Shown here piece by piece: positions 45,807 to 54,805 of a stretch of DNA of 64,000 nucleotides. The stretch comes from Pseudodesulfovibrio tunisiensis (GTDB lineage Bacteria > Desulfobacterota > Desulfovibrionia > Desulfovibrionales > Desulfovibrionaceae), in assembly GCF_022809775.1 (NCBI RefSeq), contig NZ_CP094380.1, positions 1,971,001 to 2,035,000 on the forward strand, in the 5' to 3' direction. The stretch's first letter is position 1, and the number at the start of each line of letters is the position of its first letter. The notes below the pieces were generated by a model that saw nothing but the letters and a program-made list of their open reading frames with translations, ran no database searches and was not told where the DNA came from. A program made the translations under genes and the position numbers.

Positions 45807-45874
45807 CAACGGACCCAAAGACCTGTAGATAGACCCCTTCTCCAAGCCGCCCCGCCGTGCGGGGCACGATCCCG

Positions 45875-45914
45875 AAGCGGCCCTTTGCAAGACCCGGCAA
45901 AGGGCCGCTTTTTT
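45875..45914 (+). terminator. Terminator of fliK-flgD-flgE
   Basis: AAGCGGCCCTTTGC pairs exactly over 14 bp, with an 8-nt loop, followed by TTTT. Confidence 0.9.
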
Positions 45915-46036
45915 CTGTACGAAACACCATTTTTCCCTTCCCGGGCGACATGCGGTCCGGCTGCGGCAGCGAGTCTTGCCGGGCCGCCCGTTTTCCAGCG
46001 CCTTCCCTCGTCGGGCAAGTGGGAATTTTTTTCTCT

Positions 46037-46080
46037 CCCCATGGGCCAAACCATTGACGTCAGATGGTTTTCCCATGGGG
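46037..46080. repeat. 44-bp near-perfect dyad upstream of flagellin
   Basis: CCCCATGGG and AAACCAT arms on the left pair with ATGGTTT and CCCATGGGG on the right around TGACGTCA, itself palindromic. The dyad has only one- or two-base bulges. Its centre is about 105 bp upstream of the sigma-54 promoter, a distance fitting an enhancer-binding protein site, though a cruciform or terminator-like role is possible. Confidence 0.55.
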
Positions 46081-46154
46081 TAACCACTGGCAAAAAAGTC
46101 CTGTCTAGACTTTATTTAAACACTTAACAATTTGTTTTGGTTGGATAAAAACAC

Positions 46155-46172
46155 TTTGGCACGCAAGATGCT
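46155..46172 (+). promoter_or_regulatory. Sigma-54 promoter of flagellin
   Basis: TTTGGCACGCAAGATGCT has TGGCAC and GC exactly ten bases after GG, a strong RpoN promoter. It lies 46 bp before the flagellin ATG. Confidence 0.9.
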
Positions 46173-46217
46173 GAGACAACGACAAATGGATTTGAAGATC
46201 GAACAAGGAGGGTTCTG

Positions 46218-47141
46218 ATGTCTTTAGTCATTAACCACAACCTCATGGCGATGAACGCATCGCGAAACCTGACCGATCACTACGGTCAGCTGAGCAAATC
46301 CACCCGGCGACTGTCATCGGGACTGCGCGTGGGCGTGGCTGCGGACGATGCCGCAGGCTTGGCCATTCGCGAATTGATGCGTTCGGAAATTTCCTCGCTG
46401 CATCAGGGCATTCGCAACGCATCCGATGCGATTTCCCTGATCCAGACCGCGGACGGCGCGCTGCAGGTCATCGATGAAAAGCTCATTCGCATGAAGGAGC
46501 TGGCCATGCAGGCGTCCACCGGCACCTACAACTCGGACCAGCGGCTGATCATCGACTCCGAGTATCAGGCCATGGCCTCGGAAATCAGCCGAATTGCCAA
46601 TGCCACGGACTTCAACGGCATCTATCTGCTGAACGGCAACCTGTCCGGACAGGCGGCTGCGCACAACGGACGCGGCATCTACTCCACAGGCCCGCTCAAG
46701 GTCCACTTCGGCACCAGCAACGATTCGTCCGAGGACTACTACTACATCGCGGTGCAGGGTGCCACGGCTTCCTCTCTGGGACTGGGCATGGCGGCTGCGA
46801 TCAAGACGGGCGGAAGCTCCGAGCTCCAGAACGCGGGCAAGTCCATCTCCACTCAGGCCATGGCCCAGACCGCCATGGACGCGATCAACGATGCGATCAT
46901 TTCCAAGGACAAGATTCGCGCAAACCTCGGCGCCATGCAGAACCGGCTGGAAAACACCATCACCAACCTGGAAATCCAGGCCGAGAACCTGCAGGCCGCG
47001 GAATCCCGCATCTCGGATGTGGACGTTGCCACGGAAATGACCGAGTTCGTCCGCAACCAGATTCTTACCCAGTCCGCTGTGGCAATGCTTGCGCAGGCCA
47101 ATTCCCTGCCCAGAATGGCCATGCAGCTCATCGGCGGCTAA
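46218..47141 (+). CDS. fliC: Flagellin
   Basis: The product has 307 residues. The D0/D1 helices have the flagellin signatures: NASRNLTDHYGQLSKSTRRLSSGLR at the N-terminus (shown here only as landmarks) and LQAAESRISDVDVATEM at the C-terminus. The variable middle is short, about 120 residues. The ATG follows AAGGAGGGTTCTG. It is monocistronic between its sigma-54 promoter and a terminator. Flagellin is exported unfolded and forms the filament; Ser/Thr residues in the middle would be candidate glycosylation sites. Confidence 0.96.
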   Translation: MSLVINHNLMAMNASRNLTDHYGQLSKSTRRLSSGLRVGVAADDAAGLAIRELMRSEISSLHQGIRNASDAISLIQTADGALQVIDEKLIRMKELAMQASTGTYNSDQRLIIDSEYQAMASEISRIANATDFNGIYLLNGNLSGQAAAHNGRGIYSTGPLKVHFGTSNDSSEDYYYIAVQGATASSLGLGMAAAIKTGGSSELQNAGKSISTQAMAQTAMDAINDAIISKDKIRANLGAMQNRLENTITNLEIQAENLQAAESRISDVDVATEMTEFVRNQILTQSAVAMLAQANSLPRMAMQLIGG

Positions 47142-47164
47142 GCCCGAATCCGATAGGACTGAAG

Positions 47165-47220
47165 ACAGCCAGGAACCGGACCGGCGAACCACTCGCCGGA
47201 TTCCGGTTTCCGGCTGTTTT
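47165..47220 (+). terminator. Terminator of flagellin
   Basis: ACAGCC/GGCTGT, AACCGGA/TCCGGTT and CCGGCGA/TCGCCGG build one long stem, followed by TTTT. Confidence 0.85.
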
Positions 47221-47303
47221 TCCTTTCCTTCCCCTTTTTGGCAGGACATGTCCCCTGCCCTTGTGCCGCCCGGAATTCTTCCGTCTTGCCACCCCCGGGA
47301 CCC

Positions 47304-47350
47304 AAGGCAAAAGCCCCCGAGAGCCGAATGCTCCCGGGGGCTTTTGCCTT
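47304..47350. terminator. Bidirectional terminator between flagellin and cobL
   Basis: AAGGCAAAAGCCCCCG pairs perfectly with CGGGGGCTTTTGCCTT around a 15-nt loop holding GAG/CTC. It ends the minus-strand cobL-rnc unit. Confidence 0.85.
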
Positions 47351-47368
47351 GATGGAAAACAATGTTCT

Positions 47369-48766
47369 CTACGGCTTTTCAGCCCAGAGAATGAATACGG
47401 GATTCTGCGCCTTGAACCGCAGGTCTCCGGCCAGCGAATCCGTGGCCGAGGCCTGAAGCTGGGTCACGCCGAAATGCCAGCCCAGCGCCTGAAAATGGGA
47501 TTTTGCGGTCTGGAGGCTGTCCAGCAGGATGCAGTGGATCACGATGCGTCCGCGCGAGGCAAGCCGGTCGCAGGCCACCTGCAGTAGTGTGGTGTCCGTG
47601 TTGGCCGGACCGCCAAGGCCGCCCCCGATGAAGATGCGGTCCGGCGCGGGCAACGGGTCCAGACAGCCGGGCATGTCGCCGTGCACCGTGTCCACGAGCC
47701 ATGCGCCGGTGCGCCGGATGTTCTCCCGGATCATGGCGGCACGGGTCTTGTTGCGTTCCACGGCGAAAACACGACCGGACCGGGCCAAATGCGATGCCTC
47801 GATGGCCACGGAGCCACAGCCTGCGCCAAGATCCCAGACCGTGGAACCGGGCATGACCTGCAAATGGCCGAGCCCGGAGGAGCGCACCGGCAGCTTGGTG
47901 ATCAGCCCCTTCTGATGCATGTAGTAATGATCCGGGATGCCGAGCGTAAGTTCGATCTCCGGGGGATACTGGCGTTCCAGCACCACCAGATTCAGGGGCG
48001 CGAATTCCATGCCCCATGTCTCGGGCAGAGGAATCTGGCGGATGGTTTCCTCCGGAGTTCCCAGATTTTCGAGCACGGTCATGGAAAAGCAGTCGGCCCC
48101 GCGTTCCAGCAGGGCGCGGGCGATTTCATCCGGGGTATTGGTCGCGTCCGTGAACACCGCGATCAGATCGGCGCGCACCAGCGCCGCATACAGCGGGGCA
48201 TAGTCAGCGCGGCCATGCAGGGACACGAAATCCATTTCCTGCCATGGAAGGCCGAGCCGGGCCGCAGCGGTCTGCACCGTGGAAATGTTGGGCACGACCT
48301 GAATGTGCTCGCGGCCGAGATCATCCCCGAGTCGCTTGCCGATGCCGAAGAAAAGCGGATCTCCGTCCGCCAGCACGACCACGCGCCTTCCGGCCGAGGC
48401 GTCCTTGCGGATGCGCTCCACGATCGGACCGAGCGGTCCGGCAATGGGCACCCGTTCCGCCCACGGCGGCGCGTCCGGCACCGCGTCCAGCAATCGCTGA
48501 CCGCCGACCAGAAGCTGGGCCGAGCCGATGATGTCGCCGGTCCTGCGTGGCAGGTTCAACGTGCCGGGAGCGAGTCCGATTATGCGCACAGGTTCCTTGA
48601 TGGGCATGGCCTTGTGTACACTGAACCGCTTCAGGAGGGAAGAGCCTGTTTTTCCGGCGGCTTCCTCATCCGCGGGCACGAGGTGCAGATGATGTGCGTC
48701 ATGACGGTCAACGGTATCCTCGCGGTGTTCCGCGGATTTCGTGCGAAGCGCTTTCTTGAGGTCCAT
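47369..48766 (-). CDS. cobL: Bifunctional cobalt-precorrin methyltransferase CbiE/CbiT-type (CobL)
   Basis: The product has 465 residues. The N-terminal tetrapyrrole methylase half has GLAPGTLNLP (about 64-73) and DGDPLFFGIG. The C-terminal CbiT half has VWDLGAGCGSVAIEAS. Together they methylate C5 and C15 of precorrin and remove CO2 in B12 synthesis. The first 53 residues are an odd His-rich leader (HREDTVDRHDAHHLHLV); a second ATG at residue 54 would give the family-typical start. rnc is upstream by 37 bp on the same strand. Confidence 0.9.
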   Translation of the reverse strand: MDLKKALRTKSAEHREDTVDRHDAHHLHLVPADEEAAGKTGSSLLKRFSVHKAMPIKEPVRIIGLAPGTLNLPRRTGDIIGSAQLLVGGQRLLDAVPDAPPWAERVPIAGPLGPIVERIRKDASAGRRVVVLADGDPLFFGIGKRLGDDLGREHIQVVPNISTVQTAAARLGLPWQEMDFVSLHGRADYAPLYAALVRADLIAVFTDATNTPDEIARALLERGADCFSMTVLENLGTPEETIRQIPLPETWGMEFAPLNLVVLERQYPPEIELTLGIPDHYYMHQKGLITKLPVRSSGLGHLQVMPGSTVWDLGAGCGSVAIEASHLARSGRVFAVERNKTRAAMIRENIRRTGAWLVDTVHGDMPGCLDPLPAPDRIFIGGGLGGPANTDTTLLQVACDRLASRGRIVIHCILLDSLQTAKSHFQALGWHFGVTQLQASATDSLAGDLRFKAQNPVFILWAEKP

Positions 48767-48803
48767 GTGGAATTCCCCGGGAAACGGTCGGCCTGAAGCC
48801 GGA

Positions 48804-49490
48804 TCAGTTGTCCTGCAAATGATTCAGGGCAATGCGGGCCGCAGTCTGCTCGGCGCGCTTGACGCTGGTTCCGGTCCCCCGGAACACCTCGCCGGTAGGC
48901 AGGGTCACGTCCACCTCGAATGTCTTTTCATGCTCGGGCCCGCTGGTCTCGGCCAGCACGTAGACGGGACGATCCCTGAAACGATGCTGGGCCACTTCCT
49001 GAAGACGGCTCTTGAAGTCCTTGACCTCGGGCAGAAACACGTCCTCGGGCCAGAGCGACGCAAAGATGCCCAGAATGAGCTTGCGCACGGTTTCGAAGTC
49101 GCTGTCCAGAAAAATCGCGCCGAGAAGGGCCTCGAATCCGTCTGCCAGCAGGGAATCCCGATCCCGGCCGCCCTGCATCTCCTCACCCTTGCCCAGAAGA
49201 AGGTACCTGTCCAGCCCAATGCCCCGAGCAAGGTCGGCCAGGCTCTTTTCCTTGACGAGCTGGGACCGGATGCGCGTGAGCTGGCCTTCGGGCGCATGGG
49301 GGTAGCGTTTGTAGGCTTCAGCGGATATACTCAGTTCCAGAACGGCGTCGCCCAGAAACTCCAGGCGTTCGTTATCGCCGTCCGCGTCGTCTTGCTCGTT
49401 GGCGTACGAACTGTGCGTCAGCGCCATCCTGAGGTGCTTGACTTGCAAAAAAGTATAGTTAATACAGGCCTCAAGGTCGGTGGTATCCAT
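48804..49490 (-). CDS. rnc: Ribonuclease III
   Basis: The start is MDTTDLEACINYT at 49490, behind GGAGTTGTT, giving 228 residues. The catalytic NERLEFLGDAVLEL box is near residue 43, with the downstream E117-equivalent in FEALLGAIFLD. The C-terminal dsRNA-binding domain ends AARIALNHLQ. RNase III processes rRNA precursors and double-stranded RNA. Its start lies 16 bp from the divergent acyl-CoA synthetase start, so the two share control DNA. Confidence 0.96.
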   Translation of the reverse strand: MDTTDLEACINYTFLQVKHLRMALTHSSYANEQDDADGDNERLEFLGDAVLELSISAEAYKRYPHAPEGQLTRIRSQLVKEKSLADLARGIGLDRYLLLGKGEEMQGGRDRDSLLADGFEALLGAIFLDSDFETVRKLILGIFASLWPEDVFLPEVKDFKSRLQEVAQHRFRDRPVYVLAETSGPEHEKTFEVDVTLPTGEVFRGTGTSVKRAEQTAARIALNHLQDN

Positions 49491-49506
49491 AACAACTCCG
49501 GAATAT

Positions 49507-51609
49507 ATGTACTCAGACCCTCGCCTCCGGGCCCTTTTTGATCCCGTCTCCGTGGCCGTAGTCGGCGCATCGCGCCGAAAGCGGAAGCTCGGGCATGTGA
49601 TCACAGCCAATCTGCTCCGCTCAGGATACAAGGGGAAAATATACCCCGTCAATCCCGAGGGCGGGGAAATCCTTGACCTCCAGGCATATCCTTCCATCAG
49701 TGACCTGCCCGCCTCTCCGGATCTGGGTATCATCGTGCTGCCGCGCGACAAGGTTCTGGGCGCCATGCGCGAACTTGCGGACATGCGGACCGGCGCGGCC
49801 ATCATCATTTCCGCGGGATTCCGGGAAACCGGACGCGACGGCTACGAACTGGAACAGGAAATCGCGGAATTCGCCCAGCGCCGGAACATGGTGCTGCTTG
49901 GCCCGAATTCGCTGGGCATGATCAATGCCCGGGTCGGCCTCAATGCCACCATTGCCCAGGCCAAACCCAGGGACGGCTCCATTGCCTTCTTCTCCCAGTC
50001 CGGAGCTCTGTGCGCCGCCATACTGGACTGGGCCGACGGCGAGGACATCGGCTTTTCCAAATTCTTCAGCCTGGGCAACAAGGCCGGACTTTCCGAGGCC
50101 AACGTGCTGGACGCCCTGACCGATGACCCGGATACCAAGGTGGTCATCGGCTATCTGGAATCCGTGGACAATGGACAGGAGTTCCTGAACAAGGCGCGGA
50201 TGCTTTCCGACAAGAAACCGGTCATCATGATCAAGGCAGGCACCACGCAGGCCGGAGCCCGGGCCACGTCCAGCCACACCGGCTCTCTGGCCGGTTCCTT
50301 TCAGGCCTGCCGGGCCGCGTTTCGCCAGTCCGGAGTCATTCAGGTGGACGATCTGGAATCCCTGTTCAATCTGGCCAGAGCCTTTGCCGCCCAACCGCTT
50401 CCTCAGGGTCCGAATCTCGCGGTGGTCACGAATTCCGGCGGCCCCGGCATTCTGGCAGCGGACGCCTGCGAGGAAAGCGGGCTGCATCTGATGCGGCCAT
50501 CCCCGGAAACGCTGGAAGAACTCAAGCAGGTCCTGCCCCCCTTCGCAGCCATATACAATCCCATCGACATTCTCGGGGACGCCCCCGCAGAACGCTACCG
50601 GGCAACACTGGAGGCCGTGGCGCGCGATGAAGGCGTGAATGCGGTGCTGGTTCTGCTCACACCAACGGCGTCTGCGGAAATCGAAGCGACCGCACAGGCG
50701 ATCATCGACGTGTCGAAGGAAAGCGACAAGCCGTTTTTCGCGTGTTTCATGGGCGAGGAGCGCATTGCCCCGGGCCGGGACATGCTGCTCAAGGCGGGCA
50801 TTCCCAGCTATGGCTACCCCGAAGCCGCGATCCGGGCCATACAGGCCATGCACGCCCATTTCCGCTGGCTGCACCGCCCGATTCCCGTGGAGGTCTGCTT
50901 CCGGCGCGACATGGGCAAGGCCGGACAGATCATCCGGAACGCCCTGCGCATCGGAGCCACGGAACTCAGTCTGGCGCAGAGTCTGGAAGTGGCTCAGGCC
51001 TATGAACTGCCCGTGCCCGAAACCCGGCTGGTGCGCACCAGCGATCAGGCCGTGCGGGCAGCCAGGAAGATCGGGTATCCCGTGGCCCTGAAGATCGCGT
51101 CCCCGAACCTGTCGCACAGGAGCGAAGTGAACGGGGTCGCCCTGAACATCGAGACCCCGCAGGACCTGCGCAAGGCGTGGGCCTCCATCACCATGCGCGC
51201 CCAGTGCCGCAGGCCGGACGCCTACATTTCCGGTTGTCTGCTTCAGGCCATGGGGCCAATCAAGGCCCGGGAAGTGATAATTGGTTTCCGTCAGGACCCG
51301 CAGTTCGGGCCGCTCATGCATTTTTCGCTGGCCAGCCCTTCCGCGGAGATTCTGGGGGATGTGGCCTACCGCCTGGCCCCGCTCACCCTGCAGGAGGCAC
51401 AAGGCATCATGCGCGAAATCAAATCGTATCCCCTGCTTCGCGGCGTACGCGGCGAAGCCCCGGCCAATGTGGGAGCCGTGGAGGACATCATCCTGAGCAT
51501 GTCCCAGATGGCAGTGGATTTCCCGGAAATCCGCGAGGCCGAGCTCAATCCCGTGCTTGTCGATGAAAAGGACGCGCTGGTCACGGACCTGCGCTTGACC
51601 ATCGGCTGA
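49507..51609 (+). CDS. ADP-forming acyl/acetyl-CoA synthetase
   Basis: The chosen ATG at 49507 gives 700 residues; GTG at 49480 would add nine and overlap rnc. Domain order is CoA-binding (about 1-130), succinyl-CoA-ligase-like with SSHTGSLAGS, where His carries the phosphate, and a C-terminal ATP-grasp domain (about 475-700, VALKIASPNLSHRSE). This fused alpha-beta ACD converts acyl-CoA to acid with ATP formation, or the reverse. Next to a Pta-like protein, acetate metabolism is likely. The short 16-bp divergent spacer with rnc leaves little room for a promoter. Confidence 0.88.
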   Translation: MYSDPRLRALFDPVSVAVVGASRRKRKLGHVITANLLRSGYKGKIYPVNPEGGEILDLQAYPSISDLPASPDLGIIVLPRDKVLGAMRELADMRTGAAIIISAGFRETGRDGYELEQEIAEFAQRRNMVLLGPNSLGMINARVGLNATIAQAKPRDGSIAFFSQSGALCAAILDWADGEDIGFSKFFSLGNKAGLSEANVLDALTDDPDTKVVIGYLESVDNGQEFLNKARMLSDKKPVIMIKAGTTQAGARATSSHTGSLAGSFQACRAAFRQSGVIQVDDLESLFNLARAFAAQPLPQGPNLAVVTNSGGPGILAADACEESGLHLMRPSPETLEELKQVLPPFAAIYNPIDILGDAPAERYRATLEAVARDEGVNAVLVLLTPTASAEIEATAQAIIDVSKESDKPFFACFMGEERIAPGRDMLLKAGIPSYGYPEAAIRAIQAMHAHFRWLHRPIPVEVCFRRDMGKAGQIIRNALRIGATELSLAQSLEVAQAYELPVPETRLVRTSDQAVRAARKIGYPVALKIASPNLSHRSEVNGVALNIETPQDLRKAWASITMRAQCRRPDAYISGCLLQAMGPIKAREVIIGFRQDPQFGPLMHFSLASPSAEILGDVAYRLAPLTLQEAQGIMREIKSYPLLRGVRGEAPANVGAVEDIILSMSQMAVDFPEIREAELNPVLVDEKDALVTDLRLTIG

Positions 51610-51645
51610 AATTCTTAGAAGGTGCAATAAATAGGAGGAATCCCC

Positions 51646-52710
51646 ATGCCAGGTCTCTACATAGGCTCCACAACAGGCTACTCGGGCAAGAACATGATCG
51701 TCATGGGCCTGGGTCTGAAATTCCAGAAGGAAGGCTACAACGTGGGGTACATGAAGCCCGTGGGAGCCATGCCCAGGGAAAAGGACGGCAAGCTCGGCGA
51801 CGAGGACGCCTTTTTCGTTCAGGACGTGCTCGGCGTGGAGGAGGACCCGGAAAAGGTCACCCCGGTCGTCGTGACGCAGGATTTCAAGATCAAGGCGTTC
51901 AACGGCAGGATCGAAGGCCTGCTGGACAGCATCGTGGACGGCTACAAGGCCGTTTCGCAGGACAAGGACGTGACTCTTGTAGCCGGGTCCGGGTCCATGT
52001 ATTCCGGCAAGTACTGCGACACCGACGCCATCACCGTCATCAAGAAGCTCGGCATCAAGGCCGTGGTCATCGACCGGTTCCAGAAGGAGCTGAAGTACGA
52101 CTACCTCATGGTCATGAAGGAAATCCTCGGCGACCAGATGATCGGCGTGATCCTCAACGACGTGCCGCCGTCCTTCATGGACGAGGTCAACCAGCTTCTG
52201 GGTCCCTGTCTGGAAAGCCGGGGCGTGAAGGTGCTGGGCGTGATCCCGCGCGACCCGCTCATGGGCGCCATCAAGGTGGGCGATCTGGCCGATCGTCTGG
52301 GCGGCAAGATCATTTCCGCGCACAACAAGAGCGAGCGCGTGGTGGAAAGCTTTCTCATCGGCACCATGCAGGTGGAAAACTTCATGACCCACTTCCGCAA
52401 GAAGAAGAACTCCGCCATCATCGTGGGCGGCGACCGCTCGGATGTGCAGCTCGTGGCTCTGGAAGGGGACTGCCCCTGTCTGGTGCTCACGGGAAATCTC
52501 TATCCCAACGACATCATCCTGACCCGGTCCGAAGTGCTGGAAACCCCGATCATCATGGTCCGGGAGGACACCTTCACCGTTGCCAAGAAGATGGACTCCA
52601 TCCTGTCCCGCCACAAGCTGCGCGACGCCATCAAGATCAAGCAGGGCGCGGAGCTGGTTGCCGGCAACATCGACTTCCAGTACCTGAAGAAGGCGCTGGA
52701 CCTGAAATAG
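51646..52710 (+). CDS. Phosphotransacetylase family protein (BioD-like + DRTGG)
   Basis: The product has 354 residues. The N-terminal half is a BioD-like P-loop domain (GSTTGYSGKNMIV near 7-19) and the second half a DRTGG domain (about 210-330). These equal the regulatory N-terminal part of long Pta enzymes, without the catalytic acetyltransferase domain. It follows the ADP-forming synthetase by 36 bp, so it may sense metabolites for that enzyme. GGAGGAATCCCC precedes the ATG. Confidence 0.85.
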   Translation: MPGLYIGSTTGYSGKNMIVMGLGLKFQKEGYNVGYMKPVGAMPREKDGKLGDEDAFFVQDVLGVEEDPEKVTPVVVTQDFKIKAFNGRIEGLLDSIVDGYKAVSQDKDVTLVAGSGSMYSGKYCDTDAITVIKKLGIKAVVIDRFQKELKYDYLMVMKEILGDQMIGVILNDVPPSFMDEVNQLLGPCLESRGVKVLGVIPRDPLMGAIKVGDLADRLGGKIISAHNKSERVVESFLIGTMQVENFMTHFRKKKNSAIIVGGDRSDVQLVALEGDCPCLVLTGNLYPNDIILTRSEVLETPIIMVREDTFTVAKKMDSILSRHKLRDAIKIKQGAELVAGNIDFQYLKKALDLK

Positions 52711-52730
52711 GCCCGGACGGCACGACAAGC

Positions 52731-52770
52731 AAAACGGCCGCTCCTTCCTCGGGAAGGGGCGGCCGTTTCC
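52731..52770 (+). terminator. Terminator after the Pta-like gene
   Basis: AAACGGCCGCTCCTTCC pairs with GGAAGGGGCGGCCGTTT (one wobble) around a short loop. The T-run is only TTTCCCTT. Confidence 0.7.
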
Positions 52771-52852
52771 CTTGTACACGCCTGCCGTCCTGCCGCGCCA
52801 TCGACCGTCCTTTCCGTTGGCAGACGGTCCGGCATGTATTAGGTTGGCAGGC

Positions 52853-54115
52853 ATGAAACGAGCACTCTGGTCCTGGGCCCTGTACGACTGGGCCAACAGC
52901 GGATTTGCCACTCTGGTACAGACATTTGTTTTCGCGGCCTATTTCACCCGCGCCATAGCCGTCGATCCGACCGTGGGCACCGCGCAATGGGGCAACGCCA
53001 TGGGCATTGCCGGACTGGTCATCGGTCTGGGCGGACCGCTTCTCGGCGCAATCGCGGATCGCAGCGGCATGCGCAAGCCATGGATCGGGGTATTCACCCT
53101 GCTCTGCGCCGGAGCCACCGGCCTGCTGTGGTTCATGGAGCCCAGCCCGCTCTTTGTCTGGCCCGCGCTGGCTCTGGCCTGCATCGGCACCATCGGCGCG
53201 GAATGCGCCATGATCTTCTACAACGCCATGCTCCCGGATATGGCCTCGCCGGACCGGATCGGGCGCTGGTCCGGCTGGGGCTGGGGGCTCGGATACGCGG
53301 GCGGCCTGACCCTGCTGGTGCTGGCCCTGTACGGATTCGTGGAACAGGGGGCATGGTTCGACCTGCCCCGGGAAAACGCATTGCACGTGCGCGCGGTCAT
53401 GCCACTCACCGCAGCATGGTACCTGCTGTTCTCCCTGCCCCTGTTCCTGTGGACTCCGGATGCGCGCCCCACGGGCATCCCCATGGGCATGGCCGTGCGA
53501 CAGGCCATGGGCCGACTGCGCAAATCCGTCCGCGACATCCGCGAATACAGGGATATCGCTGTCTTCCTGCTCGCAAGGATGCTGTACAACGACGGTCTGA
53601 CCACCATGTTCGCCTTTGGCGGCATCTATGCGGCAGGCACGTTCGGCATGGGGCCCGGGGAGGTCATCCTGTTCGGCATCGGCCTGAACGTGACGGCCGG
53701 ACTGGGCGCGGCAGCATTTGCCTGGCTGGACGACTGGATCGGTCCCCGCCGCACCATCGTCGTGTCCCTGCTGGGGCTCATTGTTCCGGGCGCAGCCATC
53801 CTGCTCGTGCAGGACAGAACCCTGTTCTGGATCTTCGGCCTGAGTCTGGGCCTGTTCGTGGGCCCGGTGCAGGCGTCCAGCCGATCCTATCTCGCCCGCA
53901 CCGCTCCGGCGGAAATCCGCAATGAAATGTTCGGGCTCTTCGCCCTGTCCGGCAAGCTGACCTCGTTCTTCGGCCCCATGCTGGTCGGTTGGCTGACCCT
54001 GTTCTCGGGCAGTCAGCGCGTGGGCATGAGCGCGGTCATTGCCCTGTTCTGTCTGGGCCTGCTGGGCATGGCGTTCGTGCCACCCGCAATCAAGGACAAG
54101 GAGGAAACATCATGA
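52853..54115 (+). CDS. MFS transporter (Atg22/YbaN-like)
   Basis: Starting at MKRALWSWALYDWANSGF, the product has 420 residues and about twelve membrane segments. The N-terminal DWANSGF motif is characteristic of the Atg22-like MFS branch, whose bacterial substrates are unknown. The stop overlaps the AMMECR1 start (ATGA), so the two proteins are translationally coupled. That link between an MFS carrier and an AmmeMemoRadiSam protein may point to a transported substrate or product. Confidence 0.85.
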   Translation: MKRALWSWALYDWANSGFATLVQTFVFAAYFTRAIAVDPTVGTAQWGNAMGIAGLVIGLGGPLLGAIADRSGMRKPWIGVFTLLCAGATGLLWFMEPSPLFVWPALALACIGTIGAECAMIFYNAMLPDMASPDRIGRWSGWGWGLGYAGGLTLLVLALYGFVEQGAWFDLPRENALHVRAVMPLTAAWYLLFSLPLFLWTPDARPTGIPMGMAVRQAMGRLRKSVRDIREYRDIAVFLLARMLYNDGLTTMFAFGGIYAAGTFGMGPGEVILFGIGLNVTAGLGAAAFAWLDDWIGPRRTIVVSLLGLIVPGAAILLVQDRTLFWIFGLSLGLFVGPVQASSRSYLARTAPAEIRNEMFGLFALSGKLTSFFGPMLVGWLTLFSGSQRVGMSAVIALFCLGLLGMAFVPPAIKDKEETS

Positions 54116-54663
54116 GCACGTTCGAGTTTTCCGTAAGTCCCGAGGAACAGCACTATCTCAGGGAGCTGGTGCAACAGTCCATCCTCACCCGTCTGGAAAA
54201 TCGGGAAGATTCCATCCCGGAACCGCCCACGGACAGGATGCGCGAATCCCTGGGCGCGTTCGTGACCCTCAAGAAACAGGGCCATCTCCGCGGATGCATC
54301 GGCAACGTGCAGGGCAGCGGTCCCCTGTTCCGCACGGTCTGGAACATGGCCCGGGCCGCCGCATTCGAGGACCCGCGCTTTCCTCCGCTCTCCCGCGCGG
54401 AATTCGACGAGCTGTCTCTGGAAATCTCCATTCTCAGCCCGATCAGCGAATGCCCGGACGTGAACCGGATCGAGGTGGGCCGCCACGGGCTGATCATGTC
54501 CGACGGCATGCGCTCCGGCCTGCTCCTGCCCCAGGTGCCCGTGGAATGGCAGTGGGACCGGGAAACCTTCCTGACCCAGACCTGCAACAAGGCGGGATTG
54601 CCTCCGGATGCCTGGAAAAAACCGTCCACCACCATACTGTGGTTCGAAGCCGTGGTGCTCTGA
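54112..54663 (+). CDS. amrA: AmmeMemoRadiSam protein A (AMMECR1 domain)
   Basis: The product has 183 residues, the normal length. The diagnostic LRGCIG motif (about 60-65) is present, with downstream family blocks PRFPPLSRAEFDEL and SILSPI. AMMECR1 proteins are of unknown function and occur with Memo dioxygenase-like and radical SAM partners. AGGAGGAAACATC lies ahead of the ATG, which overlaps the MFS stop. The radical SAM member sits at 24999-26015 in the same window. Confidence 0.92.
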   Translation: MSTFEFSVSPEEQHYLRELVQQSILTRLENREDSIPEPPTDRMRESLGAFVTLKKQGHLRGCIGNVQGSGPLFRTVWNMARAAAFEDPRFPPLSRAEFDELSLEISILSPISECPDVNRIEVGRHGLIMSDGMRSGLLLPQVPVEWQWDRETFLTQTCNKAGLPPDAWKKPSTTILWFEAVVL

Positions 54664-54805
54664 TCAATATGCCGAAGCGTTTATATTCCCCACTTTCGGG
54701 AGTTTTCTCTATCGACACCCGAAACAATGATCCATATAATAATAGTTGTCAGTTGGAATAATCACGCTCGCATAACGATCTCAACAACCTGACCGAGGGT
54801 CGAAA

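Noticed and set aside
49621..52911. 1096-residue minus-strand open frame
   Set aside because: Antisense to the acyl-CoA synthetase and Pta-like genes, with His/Gly-rich unnatural composition.
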